A stretch of DNA of 64,000 nucleotides, from assembly GCA_024195585.1 (NCBI GenBank), contig SWBL01000149.1, positions 51,539 to 115,538 of the forward strand, in the 5' to 3' direction. Origin of the DNA: Aureobasidium sp. EXF-3400 (Eukaryota > Ascomycota > Dothideomycetes > Dothideales > Saccotheciaceae). The translations under genes were made by a program, and so were the position numbers. The notes beneath the pieces were generated by a model. That model was not told where the DNA came from. It was given only the letters and a program-made list of their open reading frames with translations, and ran no database searches. Positions 32,341 to 44,580 of the stretch are shown piece by piece. Within the stretch, counting starts at the first letter, position 1; each line of letters starts with the position of its first letter.

Positions 32341-32420
32341 GCTTATTATTACTGTGGTTCTTGTTCATTTGCGTTAATTACTCATCGAGCCTTCTTCTTG
32401 CTCATCTTGATTCAGAGGTA

Positions 32421-32624
32421 ACACTCGTCGACAAGAGCAATATGAAGTTGGACGGATATCAAATCTTGAGTGGGGAACCTGGCAGTGTAGCCAAACCGTG
32501 TATTCGAAGCTGATGATTGTATAGAAAGATGCAGCTTGCTAAAAATGTTGAAGATGTCGAATGCAAATAACCTTCTCCTTCTCCAATACCATCCTTCCAA
32601 ACAAGGATATAAAACATACGACAC
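32421..32624. other. Short AT-rich gap
   Basis: Between the relic and the end of the Zn2Cys6 gene; presumably the latter's 3' UTR. Confidence 0.35.
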
Positions 32625-35600
32625 CTAATCGGACTCCTCAGGAACGTCCTCTTCAGTTCCCATCAACCCGATAGCCCAATGCACTCTCGCACTAGCCTTT
32701 GTCCTCACAAACTTCCTATCATTCTCCGCATCCAACTCCGAAAGCCTTTGCTTGCTAGCCTCCACCTGACTATCTCCATACCTCCCAATTCGGAAATCGG
32801 AAAATGTGGCTTTACGGACGCGCACGTGAGGGGGTCCTCGTCCTGCTTCTGCTGCACGGATCCAGCCGCTCTGACATCCTTCAGCGATGATGCTGGCGGT
32901 GGCCCAGCCGCTGCGTCGGTTGGTTTCAAAGTAGCGTTCGACGAGCCAGGCACGGTGGGAGGGGTCGGTGTATTGGATGCCAGCGAAGAATTGAGGGATG
33001 ACCAGATCGATCATTGCAGCGCCCATTTTGGGGTCGAGAGGTCGGTCTTCGGGTGGGGTTTGGATGCTTGCTGCTATGCGGCCGATGGAGTAGGCGTAGG
33101 GTTTTGTTTGCTCTGCTGCTGCGGCGGCGGCGACGTGGGCGGCTGGAGGCATGTTTGGGTGGTTGCGGAGGGCTGCTATCATGGCCATGTTGTAGTTCGC
33201 CCAGAAGACGCTGATGTCCCAAGAGCGGTAGAGGAGTGTGGGTCCAAAGGGTGTATTTGAGAGTGGTTGATACTCGGCATCCAAGGGTTGGAAGTAAGGG
33301 CCTAGACTGGTGGCCACAAAGTCCAAGGCTGCTTTTATACTGTTCCATTCTTGAAGAGCATTTGCAAAGGCAAGGTTGAGATCTATGCTGTCGTATGTGT
33401 GGGAGGTTGTGCTTGATGGCGAATGAGAGACCCCTCGTGAGGAGAACATATTTGGTGGCGGCGTGGCTGATGGATTGTTAGAAGCGTTGGAAGTGCGTCT
33501 CCCGTTATCCATTGGAGACCCCATGTTCATCTTCTCGACTTTGAGCTTTCTCTTCCTGTCTCGAACGGCAAAGTCCGCGATTCGAGCCAGGAGTAGCACG
33601 ATGTGATCGAATGAGCCGTATGGAGCATCGGCTTTACCTAGAGGTGCTCGGGGTGGACAATCGGTAAAGCGGCTGTAATCCATCCTATGTATTGTCAGTG
33701 GGAAGGAATAAACAAGCGTAGTTGCTGCACTTACATCAGGGGATCGGTACTGATCAAGCTGTGGTAAGCATCTTGCTTGCAGTACCACCAGTACAGGTCT
33801 TTCAGAGTATCGTAAGTCTCCAGGTTGAAAGGTTGTGGAGGTGGCATCGCATCACCAATGTGACCATATCTGTCGTAGCTGACACCAGTACCACAGATGG
33901 CTCCGACAATGTTCTCGTCTGCTTCATACATCTGATCCAGCAGTATGTCCTGTGGTGATTGGTCGGGAGAAATCTGTGGTATGCCGGTGGCCGAGGATCG
34001 AGGCATTTGCTGGTCTTGCCGCGCCTTTGCAGTCTTCATCTCCTTGAAGGTCTTAGTCATCCCAGCAAAGTCCATTTCGACCACAAGCTGGCGAGCACCG
34101 TTGAGATGGCTTTGCCAATTGGCGTGGTTAGCGGCCATGCATTCGTAGTAGCCAAGCAACAACGATGCTGCGAAAACAGGGACTGAAAGTCTCTTTTTCG
34201 GATTGCCGACACAGGCGTGAATCCTCTTGAGCGCATATGCATAGTGCTTAAGCGATGGTGTTTCGGAGGCACCCTGGATCTTTGCTATCTGCAGACTCGA
34301 TATTGCCAACATGGACTGCAGCAGGCCTTGATGGTGCAATGCTGCCATAGGTAGAGTATGTGTCCAGATACACTTCCGTACCATTGGCATCGTCTTACTG
34401 TCGGTAGATGAAGGATTCAGCCGCCAGATTTGTCGTGCCGAGGTCGTCAGTACCGCCGCAGTTTCTGACATGAAATGTGCAAACACTCTGGCTGTGGCTG
34501 GGTTCTTCAATGGGTTCGCAACATGCTCAGGTCGGTAGCTGTCCATGGCGCCACTAAACACGAAAGTATCAAAATATCGGGCATCCAGTTTGGCCGCGTC
34601 AAGTCCGTTCCTGGATTGTCCGTAGGGACGAGCCTTCGATCCATGAATATCGTGTGCCTCGAATTCGGTGTCCATGTCAAACATTTCATCCTCTGTATCA
34701 ACGTCATAATAGTCTTCATCGTGAACTTCGATAGCAGCCTCGTCGAGAACTCCACTTCGACCAAGCTGTGTTTGCAGAGGAGCGTTGTCAGTCATCACTG
34801 GGATGTTTCGCGGAGGTCCTTGGTACTGTGTTGGATGCGGCCGTTCCGCCGTAGATCCGTATGCGTAGGATAAACCACCCGGCGGTGTTGGTGTTGGATC
34901 TGGTACGTTGGGACTGACAAATCCTTCTCCGTGCCACTGATGTGGAACACCTATCGGCTGTTGATCATCCGTGACATATGAATTCGACCAGAGAACTGGC
35001 GTGAAGTGGCCTTGAACATCCTGCTGCCAGCCAGTGGTAGAATATTGCTCCACATATGGTAATTCTTCCGGAATTGACTGATACAAGACTGGATTTGGCG
35101 GACCACTATCGACTGGAACACCATGTGAGAATGACGAGCTCCTATCCAGAAATGGTTTCATGTCTGGAGATTGCTCGAACCGTGTTTGTTGCTGTGATAT
35201 GCCATGTAGAGTCGGATCAAATCCTGGATGCTGATTTATTGGTGGTGATCGCTGGTGGTCCATAGTATCTCCCATTGGTCCATACTGTTGTGACATCTGC
35301 GAGCCGATAGAGGGCGAGCGTTGCTGAGGACCGGAATGTGGAGGATACACTCCATGGTGGCTGTGCTCGTTATGAACACCCGGAAGTCCAGCGTCAAAAG
35401 TTATAGATGCACCTCCGTGAGGTAGGTATTGAAAATCAGCCGGCTTGAAGACAACTCGCTGGTTGTAACCTTCACATTGTCGCTTGGACTTCATGCAGTT
35501 CTTGCATACAGGCTTGCCTTCATCGCATTTGATCCTGCGCTTTCGACACGTGAGACATCCGGTTTTCGTCCTCTTCCGGGCTGACCTCGCGGCATCAGAG

Positions 35601-35674
35601 CTGCCCGCCTGCGCGCTGCCCGCATCGCGACCCTCCGGCGCGCCGCCGTTCTCCTGTTTGAAAGCACCCATCAT
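32625..35674 (-). CDS. Zn2Cys6 (Gal4-type) transcription factor
   Basis: Two exons, 35674..33735 and 33684..32625, with a 50-nt intron, give 999 residues. The binuclear zinc cluster is at Cys40, 43, 50, 57, 60 and 67 (C-X2-C-X6-C-X6-C-X2-C-X6-C) with the basic loop RKRRIK. Pro/Gln/Ser-rich linkers lead to an acidic run near residue 320 ([17 protein letters not shown]). The helical fungal-specific factor domain fills about residues 380-900 (for example [23 protein letters not shown] and [18 protein letters not shown]). The protein is nuclear. The neighbouring genes do not reveal the target pathway. The splice join restores frame exactly. Confidence 0.9.
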
Positions 35675-38263
35675 GTAGTAGTATTAAGTAGATTGACCAG
35701 GGTTATCTGGAATTCCAGATGGGAATCCGCGCATAGTAGACCTTCGTAAAGTCGTGAGGTGCAAATAAGGACTTCCGTCCACGCATACACCAATTACACA
35801 AGTGATTTGGTGGGGAGGCACTGGCCACTTGTCGCTGTATCCAGAAGTCGGGAACGAGCCAGCGAGATACCGAGATACCAGCAGATTCTTGAAAAAGTGG
35901 CAAGCGACTAGGCGCGTAATGAGTGTGCTGTCGATAGACGTTTGTAGGGAAGATGGACACGAGACAAGAAGGTGTGGTCCAGGAGGAGAACCACGATGGC
36001 CAGGTCCTCTGCGTCTACAATGTCAACGGTTTCAACGGCGTGGAAACGGGTTTGCTTGTCCCGGTCCTGCGAAGGATCCCGTGGATGTGCCGACTACGTG
36101 CACAGCTCTGATGGATTATGTTTTGATTGTGCCGCCCCGCCTTGATGTAATTATCACGGGTGCCCCGAGTGTTCTAATAGATGACTTGTATGTAGCTAAG
36201 CAAGGGCTAGATGAGACCGGCGCAAGGATGAGGGCGCGATTAATTTGTGAAGTTGCTTGCGCCTTCAGCGAGCCACAACTTTTGCCGAGGCGGCGTGGGG
36301 AAACAGATAGAAAGTAGGACGGGCAGTCGCGCTCGATACGCCCGTATTACCACCTATCGTCTTGTAGCCAACATATTGCGTAGCCCTTCAATTACAGCTT
36401 GCATGTGCTCTATACACGTCGTTCAGGTGAGATGTCGAGGATATATTATCTATTCGGTCAACAATGCTATCGAAACAAAGGTCTGCTTGAATTAGGTTGA
36501 TCCCACAGTGCTCAACACGCTCGATGCAGGTTCGCATCCAAAGAACAACAGTTCCCTGCTCCCACGTGAAGACGACCGCCCTCTGGGCAAGCCTCATGTC
36601 ACTGCACAACGCTAATTTCCTCTTTGACTTTTTTGATCGCCTTGGACCTTCTGTTATGCGCTGCACGGATGTGGAAGGCAGAACGTCGCCTGCAGCGTGA
36701 TACGTTAGCTGGCTTCGCTGACGAATCAGTCTCCCAATCGGAGTGATTCTGTCTTGTTCACAGAGCTTCGATTGAACACGGTAACGTTCTGCTTTCTTAC
36801 TGAGTATTCCAGTACTTGGCTCTGCCTACTTGTGTTGTAATCGTAATTTCTGTTCCTTGTAGCAACGTCCAATCTCTTCGCAAGCCTTGCCCTCTTTGCT
36901 TCGGTGGAAGGGCTTGCTTTGGGTTCGATGGTTGATGACACGGTTGTTGGCTCGTGGTGAGATTTCAATGACTCGCACTAAGTTTACCAAAACTCTCGTA
37001 TCGCCATTGCCGCACGATTGGTATATTTGCATGTGAATGCCATATCATTTCTCAAAATCCAACGGCCAGCACGCATACAGTCTATTAGATGGAAAGCCAT
37101 ACGAGTCCTTGTATCTCGTGTCAGCTTACAAGGCCTGCCATAGATAAGCAGTACAAGGTCAAGCCTGTGGCACGTCTCTCGAAGCTGCAGCGAACACTCA
37201 ATCCTCCTACGATATGCAACCCGGAAAGCCACCCGCCACGGGTCCGTATTCCGTGCTCGAGGATAAGAAATCTGTTTTGCTACGCCGAACCACCTCGAGG
37301 CACATGTTGGTCCAAAAATAATTGCCTTTTGATTCTATTGTAACAGCTTTGATGTCGTGGATTCGTGGTATGCTGCTCTGTGGACCCTGCGTTGGGTGTC
37401 GACTGATATGGTCTGATGATGGCACAGGTGGCTTCCTTCAAGCAATCCTGCTTGCTGTACCCCATCACACTGCAAGTTTACAACATCATGCAAAACCTGC
37501 TTGCTGATGTGCCCCATCAGAGCAGAGATACCTTAAGCCTCCTATTTCAAGGATGGCGCAAAGGACAAGATCACATGAAATTCACGCATCTCGTCAGTGG
37601 CGGCTCTTACAACTCGCCGACTGGCTCTCGGAGCGAGATAGAGTTTGGCCAAGTCCTTCTGCGCCTCTTCCGCTCCCTTTGACTGCTTTAGAACAACGCA
37701 AACGCCCATGAATTGTATTAGCAGTATCACATATAAGTGCTAAGTGCGACACTACTTGTGCTTTTCACCTGTGAGTGCCGGAGGTGCCGGGTAAGTACGT
37801 GTAGATCTGTTGCGGTTTTCCAGCATCTTTTCCCGTCGCTATGCGAAATTCAACCACCGGAATGCGGTAATCCCACGGACCCTCACCTACGCACTCTAAA
37901 CCTGATATCGAAAAGATTGTCAAAGAACTGTGGGTACTCCCACAACATTTGGGTGCACAAGCCTCAGAGAACCGGCAGAATTGAACACTCTCCCGGCGGC
38001 GAGCGTGAATGCTTGCTCATGGATTGAACGTTGCACCCAACTCCTTCATCCGACGGTGGTGGTTAAATTCGAAAAGGTATACTGAAATGATGTCATTTTC
38101 TACACTCCGACGGTGGAGAGTATGACTCCATGGGGCTCCGGTCTCGTGTCCCGCAATAGTACGCGGACTGGGGTTGAGTATAAAGTCTGTAGAGCCCCTA
38201 GAAGACCGCTGTTGGTACTCTCAGACAAGACGAGGCTTCTAAGGAGGCTCAACATCTTTCATC
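35675..38263. other. Gene-free stretch, 2.6 kb
   Basis: The longest stretch without a convincing gene. Open frames are short and lack motifs or splice partners. It contains an imperfect duplication of a 19-24 nt unit (CCTGCTTGCTG..CCCCATCA) near 37447 and 37495. The final 200 bp is the sugar transporter promoter. Former genes or an unrecognised RNA cannot be excluded. Confidence 0.4.
38179..38184 (+). promoter_or_regulatory. TATA-like box of sugar transporter gene
   Basis: TATAAA lies about 80 nt upstream of the transporter ATG. CTGGGG (38168-38173) and GTGGAG (38113-38118) nearby fit the loose CreA/Mig1 consensus SYGGRG, which would suit glucose repression. Motifs this short occur by chance. 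Confidence 0.3.
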
Positions 38264-40122
38264 ATGTATACCATTTCGAACATCTATGTCCTGGCCGCCT
38301 TTGGTACCATCGGCGGTGCCCTCTTCGGTTTCGATATTTCGTCCATGAGTGCATGGATTGATCAGAAGCAATATCTGGAATACTTCAACTATCCTAACTC
38401 GAACTTGCAAGGAGGTGTAAGTTTATATCTGTACATGGCTCAATGCCAATCTTGTACTCACAATAGTCCAGATTACTGCTTCCATGTCAGGTGGATCTTT
38501 CTTGGGCGCCCTCGCAGCTGGAGCTATATGTGATTCTGTCGGTCGTCGCAAGTCTTTGATGCTCGCATCTGTCATCTGGATCATTGGATCGGCCATTCAA
38601 TGTAGCTCTCAGAATGTCGCTCAATTGATCGTTGGCCGCATCGTCAGTGGTCTTGCTGTCGGCATTACGTCCTCTCAAGTTGTAAGTAATGCACTCAACG
38701 TCTTCAAAGCACCGCTTTTGTCCTGGTGCCAGACTTTGGTAACCCGACGGAGCGGGTTCAGATCACGTTGAGCACGATCTTGGACGAAAAATACTAATGC
38801 ATGGACTCCAGTGTGTTTATCTTGCAGAACTCTCACCGGCACGTATTCGTGGCCGAGTTGTAGGTATTCAACAATGGGCCATCGAATGGGTAAGGAAATT
38901 AGAGAATGTCATGTCATTTGATGATCACTGACATTGAAACAGGGTATTCTTATCATGTTCCTGATCGCATATGGTTGTGCCAAGGGAGTCGAGGGTCCTT
39001 CAGCTTTCCGTATCGCCTGGGGTATCCAAGGTATTCCTGGCTTTATTCTTCTCGGATCTCTGTTCTTCTTTCCCGAAAGTCCTCGCTGGCTTGGATCCAA
39101 GGGTCGCTGGCAAGAAGTCGAAAACACTCTCGCTCTCCTCCACGCTAAGGGCAACCTCGACGACCCAGCCGTACAAGCTGAACTGCTGGAGATTCGTGAG
39201 GCTGTCTCTGCCTCTCAAAATGTCGAGGGTGTTACTTTCTTCGGGTTGTTTGGCAAGAAGATGTGGAGACGCACAATGTGTGGCACCAGTGTTCAGATGT
39301 GGCAACAACTGCTCGGAGGCAACGTGGCCATGTACTACATTGTCTATGTTTTCCAGATGGCTGGTCTTGGTGATCAGACTCTCACCTCGTCCATCATCCA
39401 ATAGTAAGTCTGAGTTGCTCCCAGGCTTCACGATTGTGAACGCTAATCATATGCCCAGTGTCATCTTTCTCGTCACTACCGGTGCCATCCTACCTTTCAT
39501 CGACAGACTTCCTCGCCGTACGCTCCTCTTGACTGGATCTATTGTCTGCTGCATCTGCCACTTCACCGTTGCTGCTCTCATGGCTAGCTACGGACACCAC
39601 GTTGACTCTATCAATGGCAATACGATTCTCAGATGGAAAGTCGATAACAACACTGCAGCCAAGGGCATCATCGCTGTCAGCTACATCTTCGTCGGGTTCT
39701 ATGGATTAACCTGGGCGCCTCTAGGGTGGGTGTACAGTTCAGAGGTATTCCCCCTGAAGTATCGTGCCCAGGGAGTAGGTCTATCTGCTGCCACAAACTG
39801 GATCATGAACTTCGCAATTGCATATTTCGTAGCTCCGGCTTTCACCAACATTCAGTGGAGAACGTACATCATCTTCGGCGTCTTCTGCTTCGCCATGACC
39901 TTCCACATCTTCTTCACATATCCCGAGACCAGCTCCAAAACTCTTGAGGAAATCGACATTCTGTTCGACGCCAATATCCCTCCATGGAAGAGCAACCAAG
40001 TCAAGAGCCGCTTCAGTGACAGAGTCGAGACTGCTGTTCGCAAGGGCTCTGTTACTGAGCATGTTGAGAACGAAGCCGAGAAGAAGAGCTCTGATTTTGC
40101 TATGCAGAAGGAGAGTGTCTGA
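38264..40122 (+). CDS. MFS sugar transporter (sugar porter family)
   Basis: Proton-linked or facilitative hexose uptake at the plasma membrane. Five exons (38264..38416, 38472..38681, 38812..38889, 38943..39403, 39459..40122) give 521 residues with about 12 membrane segments. Sugar-porter signatures are present: GGALFGFDISSMSAW in helix 1, DSVGRRKS between helices 2 and 3, GRIVSGLAVG, VYLAELSPARIRGRVVG, FFPESPRWL at the central loop, QQLLGGNVAMYY in helix 7 and PETSSKTLEEID after helix 12. The second intron is longer (130 nt) than the others. Closest in style to fungal high-affinity glucose transporters, but substrate cannot be fixed. It lies upstream of an amino-acid permease on the same strand. 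Confidence 0.9.
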
Positions 40123-41016
40123 ACTAGGCTTCAGATTTCATTTTTACTACGATTTAATGATATAGATTGCATATTGGGTACATTACAAATAGAGGTTAGA
40201 CGATAGACTTGGCATTACAACAATAGAATCCCGATATACAACAAAACACTGGTGCCACTCCATTCTTCCTATCAAATGTTCTGTTCATAGTAAAAGTGTA
40301 TGGTCCTGTTTCTCTCTCCAAGTACAATCGTCTCGCGTAGAGCTCTTTGAATGCGCTGGGCATGTGGTGATTCGAATCCTGAACCTAGAAAAGAGGACGG
40401 ATCATTCACCTGAGCGGACCAAACATCTGCCAGCGCTTGCTTCATGGCATCAGTACATATAGTTCAGCTTGTCATCAAGGTCGCCAGTGGCCTCACGCCA
40501 CAAAGTGTCACTTCATCCTGCTCATTAGTCTCTTCTCCGGGCTCTCGCCAGAATTTCATCTTCAATTCTTGGTACCTTGGCTGTGCAAAGGTTAACAACT
40601 GCCAAGTAGGTTGTCGGACAGCGATCTGTGTGCGGTCCCGGAGTTGTATTATAATCTGTCGCATACAAGTGGCGGGCGTTGGCAACGGCTACATGGCGAC
40701 ATGGCATTCTGGCGATTTTTGCGCGATGTCGACAAGTAATCTCGCAACGATAGATACGACGATAGAGTGCCTGTATATTGGAAGTAAACTTAGGACAGAC
40801 CTTACATGGTCGTCGGAAGTGGTGTTGAACAGTTGAGTAGGTAAGGTGGAAGAAGCGTCACTCGGCGAATACGATTTGCCCACATCCCCAGCCGCGTCCG
40901 TACCCTAAAGAACAGCGAACTCGCACGTGGTTTTTTTTTCTGGATTAATCTCTCACATTTTGTGAAACATTCATTTTTTTGACAACTGGTAAACAGTCTC
41001 CGTTATTCAGGTCGAC
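40123..41016. other. Spacer between the two permease genes
   Basis: About 890 bp. 3' UTR of the sugar transporter and promoter of the permease. A poly-T tract (40931-40939) lies just upstream of the permease. Confidence 0.4.
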
Positions 41017-42933
41017 ATGCATCAGGATCCGTCGAGCCAGGAGTATGCCGATGAGGTCGCTCGTCTACGTGCGAGCGAGTCTGACTCCGATGCGGAACTT
41101 TTGGTATGTCTTGATATATTTTCATCATACCCTACACATTATGAAAGAGCTTGGTCAGGAGAGAACTAGGCTGGGATCGAGCATTTCCCATTGTTTCGCG
41201 AATTGTTCATGCTGTCCATTTAGACAGGACTTGAGATTCTGACTGAAGCCTGTTGTAGGAAAACCTAGGCTACAAGCCTGTCTTGTAAGTTGCATCGCTA
41301 CTATACCTGTTCAACCATAACTCACGGTTCACAAGACATCGTTCATACACGCTGTTTCACAACTTCTCGACGACTTTTGGTGAGTTCTGGAAGTCCTCGA
41401 AGTTTGAGACGCCTCTTCTGATTACCAACTAGCGGCGCTATATTTTGTGGGAGGTGTTCGTGTGACCTTCTCGACTGGCATCAGCGCTGGCGGTAATCTT
41501 GCATACTGGACCTCATACATTGTTACTTGCGTCTTCACGTTCATCACCGCAGCTGTTATCGCAGAGATCTGCTCTTCTCTACCTCTTGCTGGATCCATCT
41601 ACCTCTGGGCTGCGGAAGCAGGAGGACCTAGATTTGGTCGCTTCTTCGGCTTCATCGTTGCATGGTGGTCTACCACAGCATGGACAACCTTCTGCGCCTC
41701 AAATACACAGGGTGCCGTCAACTATCTTTTGGCCGAGATTGTGGTGTTCAACGTTGACTACCCATCAGACTCGGATCACATCAAGTACCGCGCTGTCCAA
41801 TGGGCTGTTACTGAGTTTATGCTGGCGGTGGCTTGCATCGTAAATCTGCTCCCTCCCAAATACTTCCGCTGGATCTTTTATGCATCATCCGGTATGGTAT
41901 TGCTGGACTTCGTACTCAATATGATCTGGCTGCCAATCGGAGTGGCTCAGACCTATGGCTTCCGTACTGCTCATGAGGCTTTCATGACTACGTACAATGG
42001 TACTGGAGCACCTGCTGGATGGAACTGGTGTTTGTCTTACCTGGCTACTGCTGGTATCTTGATCGGGTTCGATGCGTCAGGCCATGTGGCCGAAGAGACA
42101 AAGAACGCTAGTGTTACTGCAGCCAGGGGTATCTTCTGGAGTACTGTGGTCAGCGGTATCGGTGGCTTCATCATTGTCATCCTATTCCTTTTCTGCGTGG
42201 TAAGTTGTGCTGCTTTCCTGGCAGTCTGTGTATTTGCTGATCGTTCTTCTAGCCCGACGCAGACACCTTCTTCCAGTTTGGTTCCGAGCAGCCATTCGTG
42301 CCTCTTTATGCCGTCGTTCTTGGTCAGGGTGGGCACGTGGTCATGAACATCGTCTGCATTGTAGCTCTCTGGTTCAATACTGCAATCGCTGTCCTCGCTG
42401 CATCAAGACTGGTGTTTGCTGTCGCAAGAGATGGCGTTCTTCCTTTCTCCGGCTGGGTCTCCCAAGTCTCGAACGGCCAGCCCAAAAACGCCGTGATTGT
42501 CGTCTGGGTCGTTTCAGCCATCATCAGCTGCACAATTCTTCCATCCAGTACTGCATTCACCAGCCTGGTTTCAGCCGCTGGTGTTCCTTCCGCCGCAGCA
42601 TACGGTCTGATATGTCTCTCAAGACTTGTTCTTACGCCCAAGACATTCCCCAAGCCCAGATGGAGTCTTGGAAGACTCAGCAAGCCATTCCAGTTCATCG
42701 CCATCTTTTGGAACGGCTGGGTCGTCGCTGTTCTGTTCTCGCCGTATGCTTTCCCCGTCACGGCTGGCAACTTGAACTATGCTCCGGTGATTATGGGGAT
42801 TGTTACGGTATTTGCAATCGTGTCGTACTTCATCATTCCTGCGGAAAGATGGCTGCCATCTCACAGGATCCAGCAAACCCTCGAGGCAGAGGGGCCCAAG
42901 TCTCTTCGTGTTGAAACCATTGCCCATGACTAG
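41017..42933 (+). CDS. Amino-acid/GABA-type permease (APC superfamily)
   Basis: Five exons (41017..41103, 41259..41284, 41336..41379, 41433..42199, 42253..42933) give 534 residues. The order of blocks is that of fungal Uga4/Hnm1-type APC permeases: cytosolic acidic N terminus, then ENLGYKPVLHRSYTLFHNFSTTFAALYFVGG, GISAGGNLAYWTSY, EICSSLPLAGSIYLWAAEAGG, GFDASGHVAEETKNAS and a helix with VLAASRLVFAVARDGVLPFS. About 12 membrane segments. Exons 2 and 3 are tiny (26 and 44 nt), but the joined sequence is uninterrupted and conserved-looking. Likely imports GABA, choline or an amino acid with protons. Substrate not assignable. Confidence 0.9.
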
Positions 42934-44580
42934 ATTCTCGGATGAAGCAACATATTCGTATGTATAGCTGGAGAGTTCACCGTTTCGAGCAACAAAAGTT
43001 AGTGCCATATCTGCAAAAGCATTTTGTATATGATCCGCGCATGGCGACTATATTAATGAGCCTTCTGCAAGCACGATTTCGAGGGAGATGTGTTGACCAT
43101 CAACAAACGAATTTTGAGCGAAGGATGAGATTGTTTCACAGATCCAAGTGACTTCTGCACGATGACAACGACACAACAAGCTGTGCATGTTCGACGCATG
43201 CAGCTTTGGACTTGGTGAGAGCGGTGAATACGATAAGCAGGAAGCATAGAGCGCGGTGGTGCCATCCATGTTACAGCAACACGAACACAAACAATACTCA
43301 AATCTCACCAAAGACGGTAACCATGACCTGGTATTTACGACACTCAAGACACAGAACACAAACAGATGCAAATGTTGTCAGCAACAACAAAGCTCCTCTA
43401 GCAACGATATGGGAGGAGACGGGTTGGGAGCGGAGAAGCTGCACGCTACCGGCCGCGGCGACTCGGACTCGAGACATGGGTGCAAAGTTCCTTGTCACGG
43501 TGTCGTCACCCCCGAGCCCAGCCTGCACCCAGTGTGTTCCCCTAGCACAGGTCGACTGTAGCGCTGTAAATCATCGTGGTAAGGGAGTCTCGGGGATGTC
43601 GGCAAGGCGTTCGCGAATGAAAAGGAACCACGTCGCAGATGTAGCGAGGCTCAGCTGCAAAAACATGCCTCAGGAGATGAGAGTGTTTATGAACCGATGG
43701 AAAGCAAAAGAGGGGGGAGGCAGCTCTGACTTGGCGCGAATAGCGTAATGGTAACAGCCAATAGATTGTCGACATTGGAGTTAGTGCGACATTTTGGCTT
43801 TCCGCGCGTTATCACAGTTTGACTGCTTGAGCCTTTCGCGGTGCTTGCTTGCTCGCTGCTCACAGTGTTGTCTGCTGCCGTCGAGCGCGATGACTTTTCA
43901 CCACAACGGAAAGCTCTCTTCACTCGCAGCTCTCTCCAGCCAAGGGCTTCAACAGTCCAGGCGCACCCAGAGAGAGCGGCGACAAGGAGCCAGGGGGCAA
44001 ACAACGACGCCCGACGCAGAATAATATTTTTTCCTCGCCAGTCGCGAGAGAAAAAAGAATAATGCAAGGGCTCGGTCACGTGTGGGTCGGAGGGTGAAGT
44101 TGGAAAGCAGGAAGCGCGTCTCTGTGGTCTGTGGACTGCGGGCTTTGCACACTGACTCCTCTTTCAACATTCTCACTCTCTCTCACACCTTGTCGCCAAT
44201 GCTTCTGACCGTCGCCTGATTCTCTTTCTGCCGTTGCGCCTCTCGTCGTCTCTATCGCACGCCTTTGCCCGCTATTTCCGCCAAACTCGACTACGATCTC
44301 TCGTCCTCCCCGTCTCTGTCTTGACCCATCCTCGACCACCAACGCCGTCTGCACACAGTCGCCCCTCTCCTTTTCCACTTCTTCCTGTAGTCAAGACGCT
44401 CTCATCGCTCTTGGTCGACTTGATCAGTCTTCCTCAAGCCCAGCGCATCACCGCGCGACGTCTCTGTGAATTAATCATCCCTGTCCACAGCCTCGACATT
44501 CCTGGCCTTCAGCGACATGCGTTGCAGACACGATCCGACTCTGCGCACGACATAGAACACCCCCTCAACCCTATCTCTGC
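42934..44580. other. Gene-free stretch, 1.6 kb
   Basis: Presumed 3' UTR of the permease and promoter and 5' leader of SET3. A 29-nt hairpin sits at 43178-43206. Pyrimidine-rich tracts at 44150-44400 suit a fungal promoter. No gene seen on either strand. Confidence 0.4.

Noticed and set aside
35953..36108. 51-codon frame starting MDTRQEG
   Set aside because: Ordinary composition but no motif, splice partner or conservation evidence; likely chance.
40360..40400. TTCGAAT sequence resembling a tRNA T-loop
   Set aside because: Flanking bases do not form a 5-bp T stem and no acceptor or anticodon stem is present.
43735..43770. GCGTAATGGTAACAGCC resembling a tRNA D arm
   Set aside because: No matching B box or acceptor stem within tRNA distance.
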